From Candidatus Poribacteria bacterium (lineage in GTDB: Bacteria; Poribacteria; WGA-4E; JAJDTR01): a stretch of DNA of 64,000 bases. Shown in pieces: positions 43,570-52,804 of the stretch. The notes under the pieces were generated by a model that did not search any database, had not been told where the DNA came from, and worked only from the letters and a program-made list of their open reading frames with translations. The stretch spans positions 56,604 to 120,603 of the forward strand of contig JAJDTR010000013.1 of the NCBI GenBank assembly GCA_022827055.1, written 5' to 3'. Both the position numbers and the translations under genes were made by a program. Numbering within the stretch: the stretch's first letter is position 1; each line of letters begins with the position of its first letter.

Positions 43570-45630
43570 TTGGTCAGGGGAGAAAGCATGTCGAAATTGA
43601 TGAACTGGAAATCCCTTTTCCTGTTCTTGCTCATCCTGCATCTGCTGCCGCTGTGGATCTTCACGTATTTCCCTTCACAAGACGGACCTAGCCATATTTA
43701 TAACGCGCTCGTACTAAAAGAGTATCACAAGCACGAGAACTATATGGTGCGTGATGTTTGGAAGTTGAACATCACTATCTTTCCGAATTGGCTGGCGCAT
43801 CTTGTGCTAGCGGCACTGCTCTATGTATTTCCGCCCGTGATTGCCGACAAAGTCTTTCTCACCGTGGCAGTGGGCCTTTTTCCAGTCTCGTTTTTCTACT
43901 TCCTTGACTCGGTTCATAAACGTGGTTACGTTTTCGCTTGGCTCGGTTTTATTTTCACCTACAACTATCTTCTGTTCATGGGATTTTACAGCTTTGTCCT
44001 AAGCACTTCGTTGTTCTTCTTCAGCTTCGGATACTGGTGGCGGCACAAAGACGACATCAAGGTAAATCATCTCATCGTACTGTACATTCTGGTACTTCTC
44101 ACCTACCTTTCGCACATAGCCTCTTACGGTCTGCTGGTGTTAGCTCTGTCGTTGGCGGCGGGTTGCCACTGGGGAGGCGCTGCTATCGCCGGCGCTTGGT
44201 TTTCCCGAAAGACGGGATTGGCACGAATTACAGGGCAAATTTGGGCGGGGTTGAAACCACTAGTGTGGTTCGGTCTGTACATGATTCCGATTTATTTTGT
44301 CTTGGTGGATTATTACCTTGATAGCCTTAGGGACGGTCAAGGTGGCCGCTATAGAGACATAGAGTGGATTAAAGACTACTTTTGGGGGGTGAAGTCAATC
44401 GTCTATTTTACCGATTGGCACATTAAGGTAAATCATGTGTTGCTCGTGATACTCGGACTTGCAGTTGTCGCTACAATAGTGTATCGGATAGTCCGAAGGC
44501 AATGGATTCGAAATAGCGATGTGTTTTTGGTCATCTCGGCAGTCTTTACAATCATGTTCATCAACGCGCCGTGGGGGTTCGGTCCGGGGGGCTGGATTAA
44601 CGACCGAATTCATTTCTACATACTACTGATGCTCGCTCCGTGGTTGGTCGTCGACATGTGGAAGTGGTTTCGTCACGGATTTTCGGCAGCGTTGATTGTC
44701 ATCTGCCTTATGCATCTTGGTCGTACTACCTATGAAATCGCCCGGATCTCCCCTGAAGTCGCGGAACTCGTGTCAGGAGGACATCTTATCGAACCGCACA
44801 CGACCTACAGCATGCGGGGCCCGCACTGGCACAAATCCGACGCATTTGGGGATATCAAGTACGTGACACCGTTTTATCATGGGACAGCGCTCTACGGAGT
44901 GTACGCCGACGATGTGTGCCATTTGGCAAATTACGAAGCGAATCATGACTATTTTCCGATCAACCGTTTGCACCAATCTACCTACGGAGGGCGCGAAGAT
45001 TACGTTGTCGCATGGTCTTACCCGCCGGGAGAGAAATTCGACGACCTAATGCGGGATTTTGATCTCATCCACCAAACTAAGAATCTCAAGCTTTTTCAAA
45101 GGAAAAAGGCTGAAACTCCCGACTTGTCGATCTGGAGCGAAACCGCCGACAGCCGCCGAGTTATACGCTTTGACATGCAGCCGCCCGATGCACAAACGGC
45201 AGAAGGCTATCACGCTGTCCACAAGGACCTTGGTTACGTGAGCGGAAGATTTGGCTGGAAGACTCAGTCGCCGAATAATCACCACGGGGGTACTGCCGAA
45301 CTCCCTTCGGACTACCGAGATTCTGTCTGGGATAGGCACGATGCGGCGTTCAAACTCGACCTTCCAAACGGAAACTATCGCGTCACCAACTTCTTCTGCT
45401 CGGCGGAAGATAAGGGGCATCAGGTGAATCTGCTCGCGAATGGAAAACGGATGATTAAGAAATTGATTATCCCGGCCGGGAATGAAATCGTTGAACACGC
45501 CTACGAGATTGACGTGACCGACGCGCATCTTACACAGGTTATCTTCAGACCGAACGAGCGTGTACCAAAAGCGGGGATGCACAACCACTGGGTCTGGAAC
45601 GGATTCACAGTGGAACAGATTCTCGATTGA
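43570..45630 (+). CDS. GT-C-like multi-spanning membrane protein, paralog 2
   Basis: 686 residues, colinear with the gene before it over the whole length. It shares the same FPSQDGPSHIYNAL loop, the same helix pattern, and an almost identical C-terminal domain (DRHDAAFKLDLPNG, FCSAEDKGHQVN). It starts a few residues earlier (MVRGESMSKLMNWK); the true start may be the ATG at 43588 giving MSKLMNWK, which has GGGGAG upstream and matches the other copies. Changes cluster in the middle loops (about 380-450), the likely substrate-facing part, while both ends are conserved. Confidence 0.8.
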   Translation: MVRGESMSKLMNWKSLFLFLLILHLLPLWIFTYFPSQDGPSHIYNALVLKEYHKHENYMVRDVWKLNITIFPNWLAHLVLAALLYVFPPVIADKVFLTVAVGLFPVSFFYFLDSVHKRGYVFAWLGFIFTYNYLLFMGFYSFVLSTSLFFFSFGYWWRHKDDIKVNHLIVLYILVLLTYLSHIASYGLLVLALSLAAGCHWGGAAIAGAWFSRKTGLARITGQIWAGLKPLVWFGLYMIPIYFVLVDYYLDSLRDGQGGRYRDIEWIKDYFWGVKSIVYFTDWHIKVNHVLLVILGLAVVATIVYRIVRRQWIRNSDVFLVISAVFTIMFINAPWGFGPGGWINDRIHFYILLMLAPWLVVDMWKWFRHGFSAALIVICLMHLGRTTYEIARISPEVAELVSGGHLIEPHTTYSMRGPHWHKSDAFGDIKYVTPFYHGTALYGVYADDVCHLANYEANHDYFPINRLHQSTYGGREDYVVAWSYPPGEKFDDLMRDFDLIHQTKNLKLFQRKKAETPDLSIWSETADSRRVIRFDMQPPDAQTAEGYHAVHKDLGYVSGRFGWKTQSPNNHHGGTAELPSDYRDSVWDRHDAAFKLDLPNGNYRVTNFFCSAEDKGHQVNLLANGKRMIKKLIIPAGNEIVEHAYEIDVTDAHLTQVIFRPNERVPKAGMHNHWVWNGFTVEQILD

Positions 45631-46174
45631 ATGTGAGCTTTATCATACGACGAACACATACAGCGTCTAGGCAAATGGTTAGTAATACCGGGCGGCGGTA
45701 AGTCAACCCCCCTTGAAGGCACGACAGCTTAACATAGTAGACCGATCGAGTGAAGGTTGGAAGCAAATCCGTTTTCTTATAGACATGTTGCTCCGATGAA
45801 GCATACACTGAACGGCATTGTTATGGCTCTGTAAGTGTAGGGCCAATCATGCTCCGCACTCCGGAGGAGTGCAATGTCAGCAGCCAAGAGGTGTAAGTTT
45901 CTTCCGCTCCAGAGGAGCGGCATGTCGGAATGTTCGAGAAATAGTAAAGTAGCTAATTGTCATGGAATGCCGTCACAATAAGAGGGAAGGAAATTGCTAC
46001 GCCATTCGGTCTTGAATATCAGAAGCAATTGCCAAGAATCTGACCTAGAAAATGATAGACTAAACAGCTACGCGACTTCTTCTAGTTGAAAGGCAAAAGG
46101 TGTTCTTCCCTCGGTGGAAATAACGTGCGTTCAGTTTTCGAAACCCTTAGTGCATGGGTCCGGAGGAATAATCT
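45631..46174. other. Intergenic region between paralogs 2 and 3
   Basis: 544 bases without a gene. It holds two spaced hairpins at 45856-45920 and a fragment like the terminal repeat of the 27207 element (ACTAAACAGCTACGC, near 46065). The last 60 bases resemble the leader of paralog 1 (CAGTTTTCGA... and a GGAGG site before the ATG). Confidence 0.5.
45856..45920. repeat. Two spaced short hairpins, 48-bp period
   Basis: GCACTCC-GGA-GGAGTGC (45856-45872) and CCGCTCC-AGA-GGAGCGG (45904-45920), each followed by an ATGTC box (CAATGTC, CATGTCGG). Same design as the array at 61325-61440. Confidence 0.65.
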
Positions 46175-48217
46175 ATGCTAAAACTGATGAATTGGAAATC
46201 CCTGTTCGTATTGTTGCTTATCCTGCATCTTCTACCAGTGTGGATCTTCACGTATTTCCCATCACAGGATGGACCCAGCCACATCTACAATGCCCTCACA
46301 CTTAAGGAGTATCACAAGCACGAGAATTATACGATGCGTGATGTTTGGAAGCTAAACATCACTATCTTCCCAAATTGGCTGTCGCATCTCATGCTCGCTG
46401 CCTTCCTCTATGTCTTCCCGCCTATCGTTGCCGAAAAAGTGTTGCTTACCTTGGCAGTCGGCCTCGTTCCCATCTCGTTTTTCTATTTCCTGGATGGAGT
46501 TCACAAACGCGGTTTTGTCTTTGCTTGGCTCGGTTTTATTTTTTCTTACAACTATCTTCTCTTCATGGGCTTTTACAACTTTGCCTTGAGCACCTCTTTG
46601 TTCTTTTTCTGCTTCGGTTATTGGTGGCGGCACAAAGATGACATCCGGGTGAAGCATCTTGTAGTAATTTATGTTCTCGCCCTACTCACCTATCTTTCGC
46701 ATATCGCCTCTTACGGTTTGCTGCTATTGGGAATGTCATTAGCGGCGGGTTGCCTCTGGGGAGGCGCTGCTATCGCTGGCGCTTGGTCTATCCGAAGAGA
46801 TGGAGTGGCGCAAACAGCAGCGCAATTCTGGGCGGGACTGAAACCGCTAATACGGTTCGGACTCTACATGATACCGGTCTATTTCGTCTTAACGGACTAC
46901 TACCTCAAGAGCCTAAGGGACCATCAACACGGTAGCCATAGAGGCATGGAGTGGATCAAGGATTACTTTTTGGGCGTTAAGTCCATCGTCTACTTCACCG
47001 ATTGGCACATCGGAGTTCATCATGTGCTGCTCGCGATTTTGGGAATTGCTATACTCGTTTCGTTGGTTTATCGGATGGTCAGAAAGCAGTGGATATGCCG
47101 GAGCGACGTGTTTCTAGTCATCACTGTCGTTTTCACAGTCATGTTCATCAGAGCGCCGTGGGGGTTTGGTCCGGGAGGCTGGATCAACGACCGCATACAT
47201 TTCTACATCCTACTAATGCTTGCTCCATGGTTTGTCGTCAACATGTGGAAATGGTTGCGACACGGATTTGCCGTGGCGCTGGTGGTCATCTGCCTGATCC
47301 ATCTCGGGCGCACCACCTATGAGATCGCGCGGATCAACCCGGAGATCGCGGAGCTCGTGTCGGGAGCACGCCTAATCGAACCGCACACAACTTACACTGT
47401 GCGCGCCAAGGACTGGCGCAAGTCCGACTCATTTGGGAAACTTAAATACGTATCGCCGTTCGTCCATTCAACCGCGCTATACGGAGTATACGCAGACGAT
47501 GCGTGCCATCTGGTGAATTACGAGGCAAATTTTGACTATTTTCCGATCAACCGATTGCATCATTCCGCCTACGGCGGGCGCGAGGACTACGTTGTTGTAT
47601 GGGCACTTCCGCCCGAGGAAAACATTGACGACATCAGGAGAGATTTTGACCTCATCCACGAGACCAAGAATCTCAAACTCTTCCGGAGGAAACGGACGGA
47701 ATCCTCCGACCTGCACATCTGGAGCGAGACCGAGGACGGGCGCAAGATAATTCGGTTCGACATGCAGCCTCCGGAGGGACAGACTGCTGATGGTTATCAC
47801 GCTGTTCACAGGGATTTACGCTACGACAGGGGCAGATTCGGCTGGAAGACGCAATCGCCGCACAGCCATCACGGGGGCAATGCCGAACTTCCTCCTGACT
47901 ACCGAGATTCCGTCTGGGATAGGCACGATGCCGCGTTCAAGCTCGATCTACCGAACGGGCGTTATCGCGTTACCAACTTGTTCTGCTCGGCGGAAGATAA
48001 GGGGCATCAGGTGAATCTGCTTGCGAATGGAAAGCGGATGATAAAGAAGCTGATTGTCCCGCCCGGGAACGAGACCGTCCAACATACCTACGAAATTGAC
48101 GTGACCGAGGGGCATCTCACACAGGTGATTTATAGACCGAATGAGCGTCTGCCGGAAGCCGGTATGCACAACCACTGGGTATGGAATGGGTTCACCGTGG
48201 AACAGATTATTCAGTAA
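46175..48217 (+). CDS. GT-C-like multi-spanning membrane protein, paralog 3
   Basis: 680 residues, same length as paralog 1 and very similar to it. The FPSQDGPSHIYNAL loop, 'YLSHIASYGLLLLGM' helix, 'INDRIHFYILLMLAPWF' helix and 'DYRDSVWDRHDAAFKLDL' domain are all kept. It differs most around 390-450 ('NPEIAELVSGARLIEPH', 'DDACHLVNYEANFDYFP'). GGAGGA eight bases before the ATG. It is separated from paralog 2 by a repeat-rich 544-base gap, so it may have its own promoter. The three genes probably act on related but distinct substrates. Confidence 0.8.
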   Translation: MLKLMNWKSLFVLLLILHLLPVWIFTYFPSQDGPSHIYNALTLKEYHKHENYTMRDVWKLNITIFPNWLSHLMLAAFLYVFPPIVAEKVLLTLAVGLVPISFFYFLDGVHKRGFVFAWLGFIFSYNYLLFMGFYNFALSTSLFFFCFGYWWRHKDDIRVKHLVVIYVLALLTYLSHIASYGLLLLGMSLAAGCLWGGAAIAGAWSIRRDGVAQTAAQFWAGLKPLIRFGLYMIPVYFVLTDYYLKSLRDHQHGSHRGMEWIKDYFLGVKSIVYFTDWHIGVHHVLLAILGIAILVSLVYRMVRKQWICRSDVFLVITVVFTVMFIRAPWGFGPGGWINDRIHFYILLMLAPWFVVNMWKWLRHGFAVALVVICLIHLGRTTYEIARINPEIAELVSGARLIEPHTTYTVRAKDWRKSDSFGKLKYVSPFVHSTALYGVYADDACHLVNYEANFDYFPINRLHHSAYGGREDYVVVWALPPEENIDDIRRDFDLIHETKNLKLFRRKRTESSDLHIWSETEDGRKIIRFDMQPPEGQTADGYHAVHRDLRYDRGRFGWKTQSPHSHHGGNAELPPDYRDSVWDRHDAAFKLDLPNGRYRVTNLFCSAEDKGHQVNLLANGKRMIKKLIVPPGNETVQHTYEIDVTEGHLTQVIYRPNERLPEAGMHNHWVWNGFTVEQIIQ

Positions 48218-48282
48218 TCGTCTTTTGAATCAAACTGTGCTGGTCCGCACGATTGAAAACACCGAATTATTGGAAGGGAACG

Positions 48283-48663
48283 ATGAATATGGAAATTTGG
48301 GGCAGTTTCTTGAATCTCTTGTTTCTTTATTGGATTCATATCATTTTCGGACTGCTTTTCCTTGTTATGCTCCTAGTCATTGCCAATTTTTTAGACAAAC
48401 GCGGTGCAGTCGAAACCTCACCGAAAACGGAAGCAGGCCACCCAAAGTTGGTGCGAATCACGCAAAGAAAAGTAGTTGCCGGTATCTGTGCCGGCTTTGC
48501 TTGGAAGTTCGGAGTACCTCGGTCGATTGTACGAGCACTTTGGTTATTAATGATGATTCCATTGTCAGGCACTCCCGTAATTGCATATTTTGCGTGCTGG
48601 GCATTAATGCCGAAAGCGAATAAATTGCCAGAACATTACGATACTCGAACCGACGGTTACTGA
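48283..48663 (+). CDS. PspC-domain small membrane protein
   Basis: 126 residues from the ATG at 48283 (AAGGGA upstream). A membrane helix near the N-terminus (about 7-30, WIHIIFGLLFLVMLLVIANF) is followed by a linker and then the PspC domain, 'RKVVAGICAGFAWKFGVPRSIVRALW' (shown in parts: VVAGICAGFAWKFG, VRALWLLMMIP). It ends in a second helix pair. PspC proteins take part in the phage-shock membrane-stress response; many bacteria have stand-alone domains of unknown role. No other psp genes nearby. Confidence 0.85.
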   Translation: MNMEIWGSFLNLLFLYWIHIIFGLLFLVMLLVIANFLDKRGAVETSPKTEAGHPKLVRITQRKVVAGICAGFAWKFGVPRSIVRALWLLMMIPLSGTPVIAYFACWALMPKANKLPEHYDTRTDGY

Positions 48664-48705
48664 CATTATCCATGGTTGTAGAAAATACGCCATTTTTTCC
48701 ACAAG

Positions 48706-49221
48706 TTAGACCTCGTGCTCCTTATGCGTCCAAATTTTTAAATCTTTCCACAGCAGAGCACTTGACCGGAGATATTCTCCTCCCATCTTCTCGTAAAATT
48801 GCCGGTACGGATTATCCGAATACAGATTCACACCCATGCTACAAATTCCGTTTTCACGAAGCCACTCCACTACCAGTTCAAACAGGTGTGTCCCTATTCC
48901 TTGTCCCTGATAGTCTTTCAGAACATACATTGATTGAAGTTCGCTTTCCACGCCCCATTTGGTCGTATGGTGGCACGCCGCGAATCCGACCATGAGCCCG
49001 CCGTCAAACGCAGCATAGATAACCCTCGGATCCTTGGACTTGCGCGGACTCCGGGTTTTTTCGATGTACCCTTTCCACTTTACCAATAATTGATCGTAAT
49101 CTAGTTCGTACTCCGGTGCCATGAATTCAATAACACCTACGAGTGACGCCTGTTTGCTTGCGGCCTCTGTTCGCGCGATCGCCTCGGCATCATGAATGGA
49201 TGCTTCCCTATAGATGATCAT
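48706..49221 (-). CDS. GNAT-family N-acetyltransferase
   Basis: 171 residues from ATG 49221 (AGGAAG upstream), giving the classic opening 'MIIYREASIHDAEAIARTE'. Longer starts would overlap the threonine synthase gene. Motif A, the acetyl-CoA loop, is 'QSMYVLKDYQGQGIGTHLF' (QGQGIG), followed by the helix 'LVVEWLRENGI' and 'YRQFYEKMGGEY', the usual GNAT motif B. The substrate is unknown. It follows threonine synthase on the same strand. Confidence 0.9.
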   Translation of the reverse strand: MIIYREASIHDAEAIARTEAASKQASLVGVIEFMAPEYELDYDQLLVKWKGYIEKTRSPRKSKDPRVIYAAFDGGLMVGFAACHHTTKWGVESELQSMYVLKDYQGQGIGTHLFELVVEWLRENGICSMGVNLYSDNPYRQFYEKMGGEYLRSSALLWKDLKIWTHKEHEV

Positions 49222-49325
49222 TGACTTCCTAGTTTTCGCCTTAGGGTGTGCACTGCGCACCATCGCCAACCGCTCGCGATAGCAAGAGATTTTCCGAATT
49301 GACCAGACATGCCGTGCATCTTGGA

Positions 49326-50519
49326 TCACCGAGCACAGGTTTGGTCGAGGCTCTCCACCTGGTACCCTCCCGTATTGAAGAGTACCACTCGTTCCGATTT
49401 ATCAATCTGTCCGGCTTCTACCAGCTTAATTAATCCTGCCACGGTTGCGCCGCCTTCAGGACAGGCGAGGATACCCTCTTTCGTGCCAAGAATCTCCCTC
49501 GCAATCAGAATCTCTTCGTCGGTGACGGACGCCGCTATGCCGTCGCTACCCCGAATTGCGTCCAAGATTAGAAAATCGCCGACGGCCTGCGGCACACGCA
49601 ATCCCGCCGCAACCGTATGCGCGTCTACCCAAGGCTCCGCCTCCGTATTCCTCGCTTCCCACGCCTTGACAATCGGAGCACAACCCGCAGCTTGCACCGA
49701 AATCATTCGCGGACGCTTGGCATCAATCCAGCCGATCTCTTCCAATTCCTGAAATCCTTTCCACATTCCCACAATTCCGGTACCGCCGCCTGTCGGATAG
49801 ATAATGGCGTCCGGGAGTTCCCAATCAAATTGCTCTGCAAGTTCTAGCCCCATGGTTTTTTTACCTTCAACACGGTAAGGTTCTTTGAGCGTGGAGACAT
49901 CGAACCAGTTTTCTTCCTCTTTCCGCTCGGCGACAATTTTCCCGGCATCCGTAATTAGGCCGTCAACGAGCGTGACCGATGCCCCTGCCAGCCGGCAGGT
50001 TTTCTGGTTGAACGCCGGAGTATCCTTCGGCATGAAGATATTCGCCTCCATCCCGGCTGCTGCCGCGTAGATTGATAGGGCTGTTGCTGCGTTGCCGGCG
50101 GATGGAATGGCTAACTTCGTCAAACCCAGTTCCTTTGCTTTGGACACCGCCATCGCCAGACCGCGCGCCTTGAAACTTCCCCCGGGGAGAGGTGATTCAT
50201 CCTTCACCCAAAGCGCCTGCAACCCCAGCGAATCGCCCAGACGCCGTGCGCGGATAAGAGGCGTGATCACCTCGCCGAGTGAAACCGTGTGAGCGGGGTC
50301 GTTGAGCGGGAGCAGTTCTGAATATCGCCAAAACGAGGCGGTACGCTCCAAGAGAGCGGACTTGCTCCACGCTTTAGCAACTTTTTCCAAATCGTACCGT
50401 GCAAACAACGGTTTTGCGCAGGATGTGCACAGATTCTGTGGGCGTTCGTGACTGTGCGTTCGAGCACACTTGCTGCATTCAAGGTGGGTCAAGTAATTCA
50501 CGGGATTTTCCATTCGCAT
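49326..50519 (-). CDS. thrC: Threonine synthase
   Basis: 397 residues. A PLP enzyme that makes threonine from O-phosphohomoserine. It has a short N-terminal zinc-ribbon-like part (CSKCARTH...LCTSC, about 14-34) as in the short ThrC class. The PLP lysine is in SFKARG (about 115-120), the phosphate loop in 'SAGNAATALSIYAAA', and 'PTGGGTGIVGMW' (about 240-251) lies near the cofactor. Starts ATG at 50519 or 50513. No other threonine genes are in the window. Confidence 0.93.
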   Translation of the reverse strand: MRMENPVNYLTHLECSKCARTHSHERPQNLCTSCAKPLFARYDLEKVAKAWSKSALLERTASFWRYSELLPLNDPAHTVSLGEVITPLIRARRLGDSLGLQALWVKDESPLPGGSFKARGLAMAVSKAKELGLTKLAIPSAGNAATALSIYAAAAGMEANIFMPKDTPAFNQKTCRLAGASVTLVDGLITDAGKIVAERKEEENWFDVSTLKEPYRVEGKKTMGLELAEQFDWELPDAIIYPTGGGTGIVGMWKGFQELEEIGWIDAKRPRMISVQAAGCAPIVKAWEARNTEAEPWVDAHTVAAGLRVPQAVGDFLILDAIRGSDGIAASVTDEEILIAREILGTKEGILACPEGGATVAGLIKLVEAGQIDKSERVVLFNTGGYQVESLDQTCAR

Positions 50520-50906
50520 GTCTCACGGAGGACTATGTTAGCTGCCATCGCCATTAAACTCATGCCACATTGCTGCGCTTGAGGGTATAAACTTGCGATT
50601 TCAGTTCTGCGTCTCAAAGTTGACGCTTCCTGATTATACCATGTCAACACTTGATTATCAATTTAGGTAAAATCGAATCGCCGAGCTACCGAATCTTCGG
50701 TTTTCCAATCGCGTAGCACCGTCTTTCATCGTTAGGTGAATTGCCATGTTCGTAGACTATTCAGCACATATTCACGGCGATTAGAGGAGCGTGTCAACGA
50801 AACCACAATCCGTTGGCATTACAGTGTTACGGTGAGTATAATATAAGCATTCGCGTCGCTGGTAACCAAGCATCAACCGTTCGTAAGATTAAAGGAGGGA
50901 TACGGT
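50520..50906. other. Divergent intergenic region thrC / ABC exporter
   Basis: About 390 bases with no gene. Contains the candidate promoter at 50813-50842 for the exporter operon; the thrC promoter should lie at the left end. Confidence 0.4.
50813..50842 (+). promoter_or_regulatory. Candidate sigma-70 promoter of the ABC exporter operon
   Basis: TTGGCA (50813-50818) and TATAAT (50837-50842) with an 18-base spacer, 65 bases before the first gene's start. Near-consensus match. Confidence 0.5.
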
Positions 50907-52040
50907 TTGAAGAGCATCTTTCTCAAAGATATGGCATACCGCCGCACCCGAGTTGTGTTGACGGCGATTGGGATTACTGTCCTGATTTTGCTCATTCTTT
51001 TCCTCGGTGGAATTATGAACGGGATGCGCATTCAAGCCACGCAGTATGTCGAATCGACGGGCGCCGATATTTGGATTTCCGCCGAAGGTTCGGGGGGCGC
51101 GTTTATCGGCTTTTCGATGCTGATTGAAGAATATATGGCACAGCTAAACGTTGCGCCCGGTTTGGAACCGCACTCCGCATCTCCACTTGTATTCGCGCAG
51201 GCGCGTCCTATCATTCGAGGTAAACCGAGCAAAGCGATTGTCGTCGGCTATCAGTCCGGGAAACTCGGAGGTCCGGCTCACGCGCGTGAAGGTCGGATGT
51301 TTGCCAAGAGCAAGTTTGCGGGTTACAGCCCGGAGGCTGAGGTAGATCTAGAAGTGGTTGTCGATGAAAAAATGGGCCTTGAAATCGGGGAGCGAATTGT
51401 TATTGGCGGTAAAGAACTCAAAGTCGTCGGCAAAGTCGAGAGCCTTATGTTTGTGCTGGATACCCCCCTCCTATTCATGAACGTGCGCACTGCCCAAAAT
51501 GTGTTGCTCGGGAACTATCCTCGCGTGAATATGATGATCGCCAAGAGCGGAAAAGGGGTTCCCCCGGAGAAAGTTGCCAAACAATTTGAGTATTCCCCGT
51601 TGAAAATCGAAGTGCGCACACTCCAACAGACAATTGACGACATTATCGACTACTATGTTGTCAGCCCAATGAGGGCAGTCACATTTTTGCGTGTGATGCT
51701 TTGGTTGGCGGCGGGCATCCTCGTCGGAATGATTACCTACGTGACAACCCTTGAAAAAACGCAGGAGATTGGTGTGTTGAAAGCTATCGGGGCATCCAAT
51801 ATGTACGTGATGCAGTTAATTCTCAAGCAGGTTGTTTTAATTTCAATCGTTGGCGTTTTGTGCGGACTGATCTTGTCATTTATATTTGCCGCTGTTGCTC
51901 CAATTTTTGTTTCGATCCATCTGCTTGAATCCATCATCGTAGCAGTGATCAGTTTTCTCGTGTGTTGCTTTAGCGGTTATCTCGCGGCGCGAAAGGCGGT
52001 TGCGGTTGACCCGATGCTCGCATTCAGAGGCGAGATTTGA
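50907..52040 (+). CDS. FtsX/MacB-type ABC transporter permease
   Basis: 377 residues from a TTG with AAGGAGG eight bases upstream. An N-terminal helix (about 15-37, VVLTAIGITVLILLILFLGG) is followed by a large extracytoplasmic MacB-PCD-like domain (about 40-250) and three C-terminal helices ('FLRVMLWLAAGILVGMITYV', 'LISIVGVLCGLILSFIFAAV', 'IIVAVISFLVCCFSGYLAA'), the FtsX arrangement. 'TQEIGVLKAIGASNMYVM' between helices 2 and 3 is the usual coupling segment. It works with the ATPase 13 bases downstream, as an exporter or lipid/lipoprotein mover (DevC/LolC-like). Confidence 0.9.
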   Translation: MKSIFLKDMAYRRTRVVLTAIGITVLILLILFLGGIMNGMRIQATQYVESTGADIWISAEGSGGAFIGFSMLIEEYMAQLNVAPGLEPHSASPLVFAQARPIIRGKPSKAIVVGYQSGKLGGPAHAREGRMFAKSKFAGYSPEAEVDLEVVVDEKMGLEIGERIVIGGKELKVVGKVESLMFVLDTPLLFMNVRTAQNVLLGNYPRVNMMIAKSGKGVPPEKVAKQFEYSPLKIEVRTLQQTIDDIIDYYVVSPMRAVTFLRVMLWLAAGILVGMITYVTTLEKTQEIGVLKAIGASNMYVMQLILKQVVLISIVGVLCGLILSFIFAAVAPIFVSIHLLESIIVAVISFLVCCFSGYLAARKAVAVDPMLAFRGEI

Positions 52041-52053
52041 GGGGAGAAGTCTG

Positions 52054-52728
52054 ATGGGACTTGTAGTCGAAGGGAAGGGTTTAACCAAACGATTCGGTGA
52101 AGGCGAGGCGGGCGTGCTCGCTGTTAACAGCGTTGACATAGCCATACGGGAAGGCGAGTTAATAATGTTGATGGGAGACAGTGGTTGCGGGAAAACGACG
52201 CTAATCAGTCTGCTCGGTTGCATTCTCACCCCCAACGAGGGCGAACTGTGGATTGATGGGGATCAGATTAATCATCCCGACCAAGACCTTTCCGTTGTCC
52301 GCCGTGAGAAAATTGGTTTTGTCTTTCAACTCTTTCATCTTCTTCCGTATTTGACCGCGCTTGAGAATGTAATGGTCGCTATGGATCTCGCCGGCGAAAA
52401 AAACGATCAAGCCGAAAATCGCGCCGAGGAGTTGCTGACGCAGGTAGGATTGGGCGATCGGCTGGAACATCGTCCCGCACAGCTTTCCGGTGGTGAAAAA
52501 CAGCGCGTCTCTTTCGCTCGCGCGCTCGCCAACAATCCCAAGATAGTATTCGCCGACGAACCTACCGCGAACCTGGATAGCCGCCAAAGCGAAAATCTCA
52601 TGAGCCTCGTCCGAGAACTGAGACAAGAACACCGCACGACAATCGCAATCGTCACACACCACGAAGGATTGAAGAAGGATGCCGACCGGATCGTCCAGAT
52701 GAAGGACGGTCGAATTGTGTCCGAATGA
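52054..52728 (+). CDS. ABC transporter ATP-binding protein (MacB/LolD type)
   Basis: 224 residues from ATG 52054, served by GAGGGGAG; a longer start would overlap the permease. Walker A GDSGCGKTT, Q-loop 'FVFQLFHLLPYLTALENV', signature LSGGEKQRV, Walker B IVFADEPTANLDS, and 'IVTHHEGL' as H-loop. 'LLPYLTALENV' and 'DEPTANLDS' are typical of the LolD/MacB branch. It forms the exporter with the FtsX-type permease before it. Confidence 0.93.
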   Translation: MGLVVEGKGLTKRFGEGEAGVLAVNSVDIAIREGELIMLMGDSGCGKTTLISLLGCILTPNEGELWIDGDQINHPDQDLSVVRREKIGFVFQLFHLLPYLTALENVMVAMDLAGEKNDQAENRAEELLTQVGLGDRLEHRPAQLSGGEKQRVSFARALANNPKIVFADEPTANLDSRQSENLMSLVRELRQEHRTTIAIVTHHEGLKKDADRIVQMKDGRIVSE

Positions 52729-52804
52729 GTGAAATTAAAAACGAGTTTCAGTGTTACAGGAAACGCATACCTTCAACATGGACAAATCTTGAAATGGAGA
52801 AACG

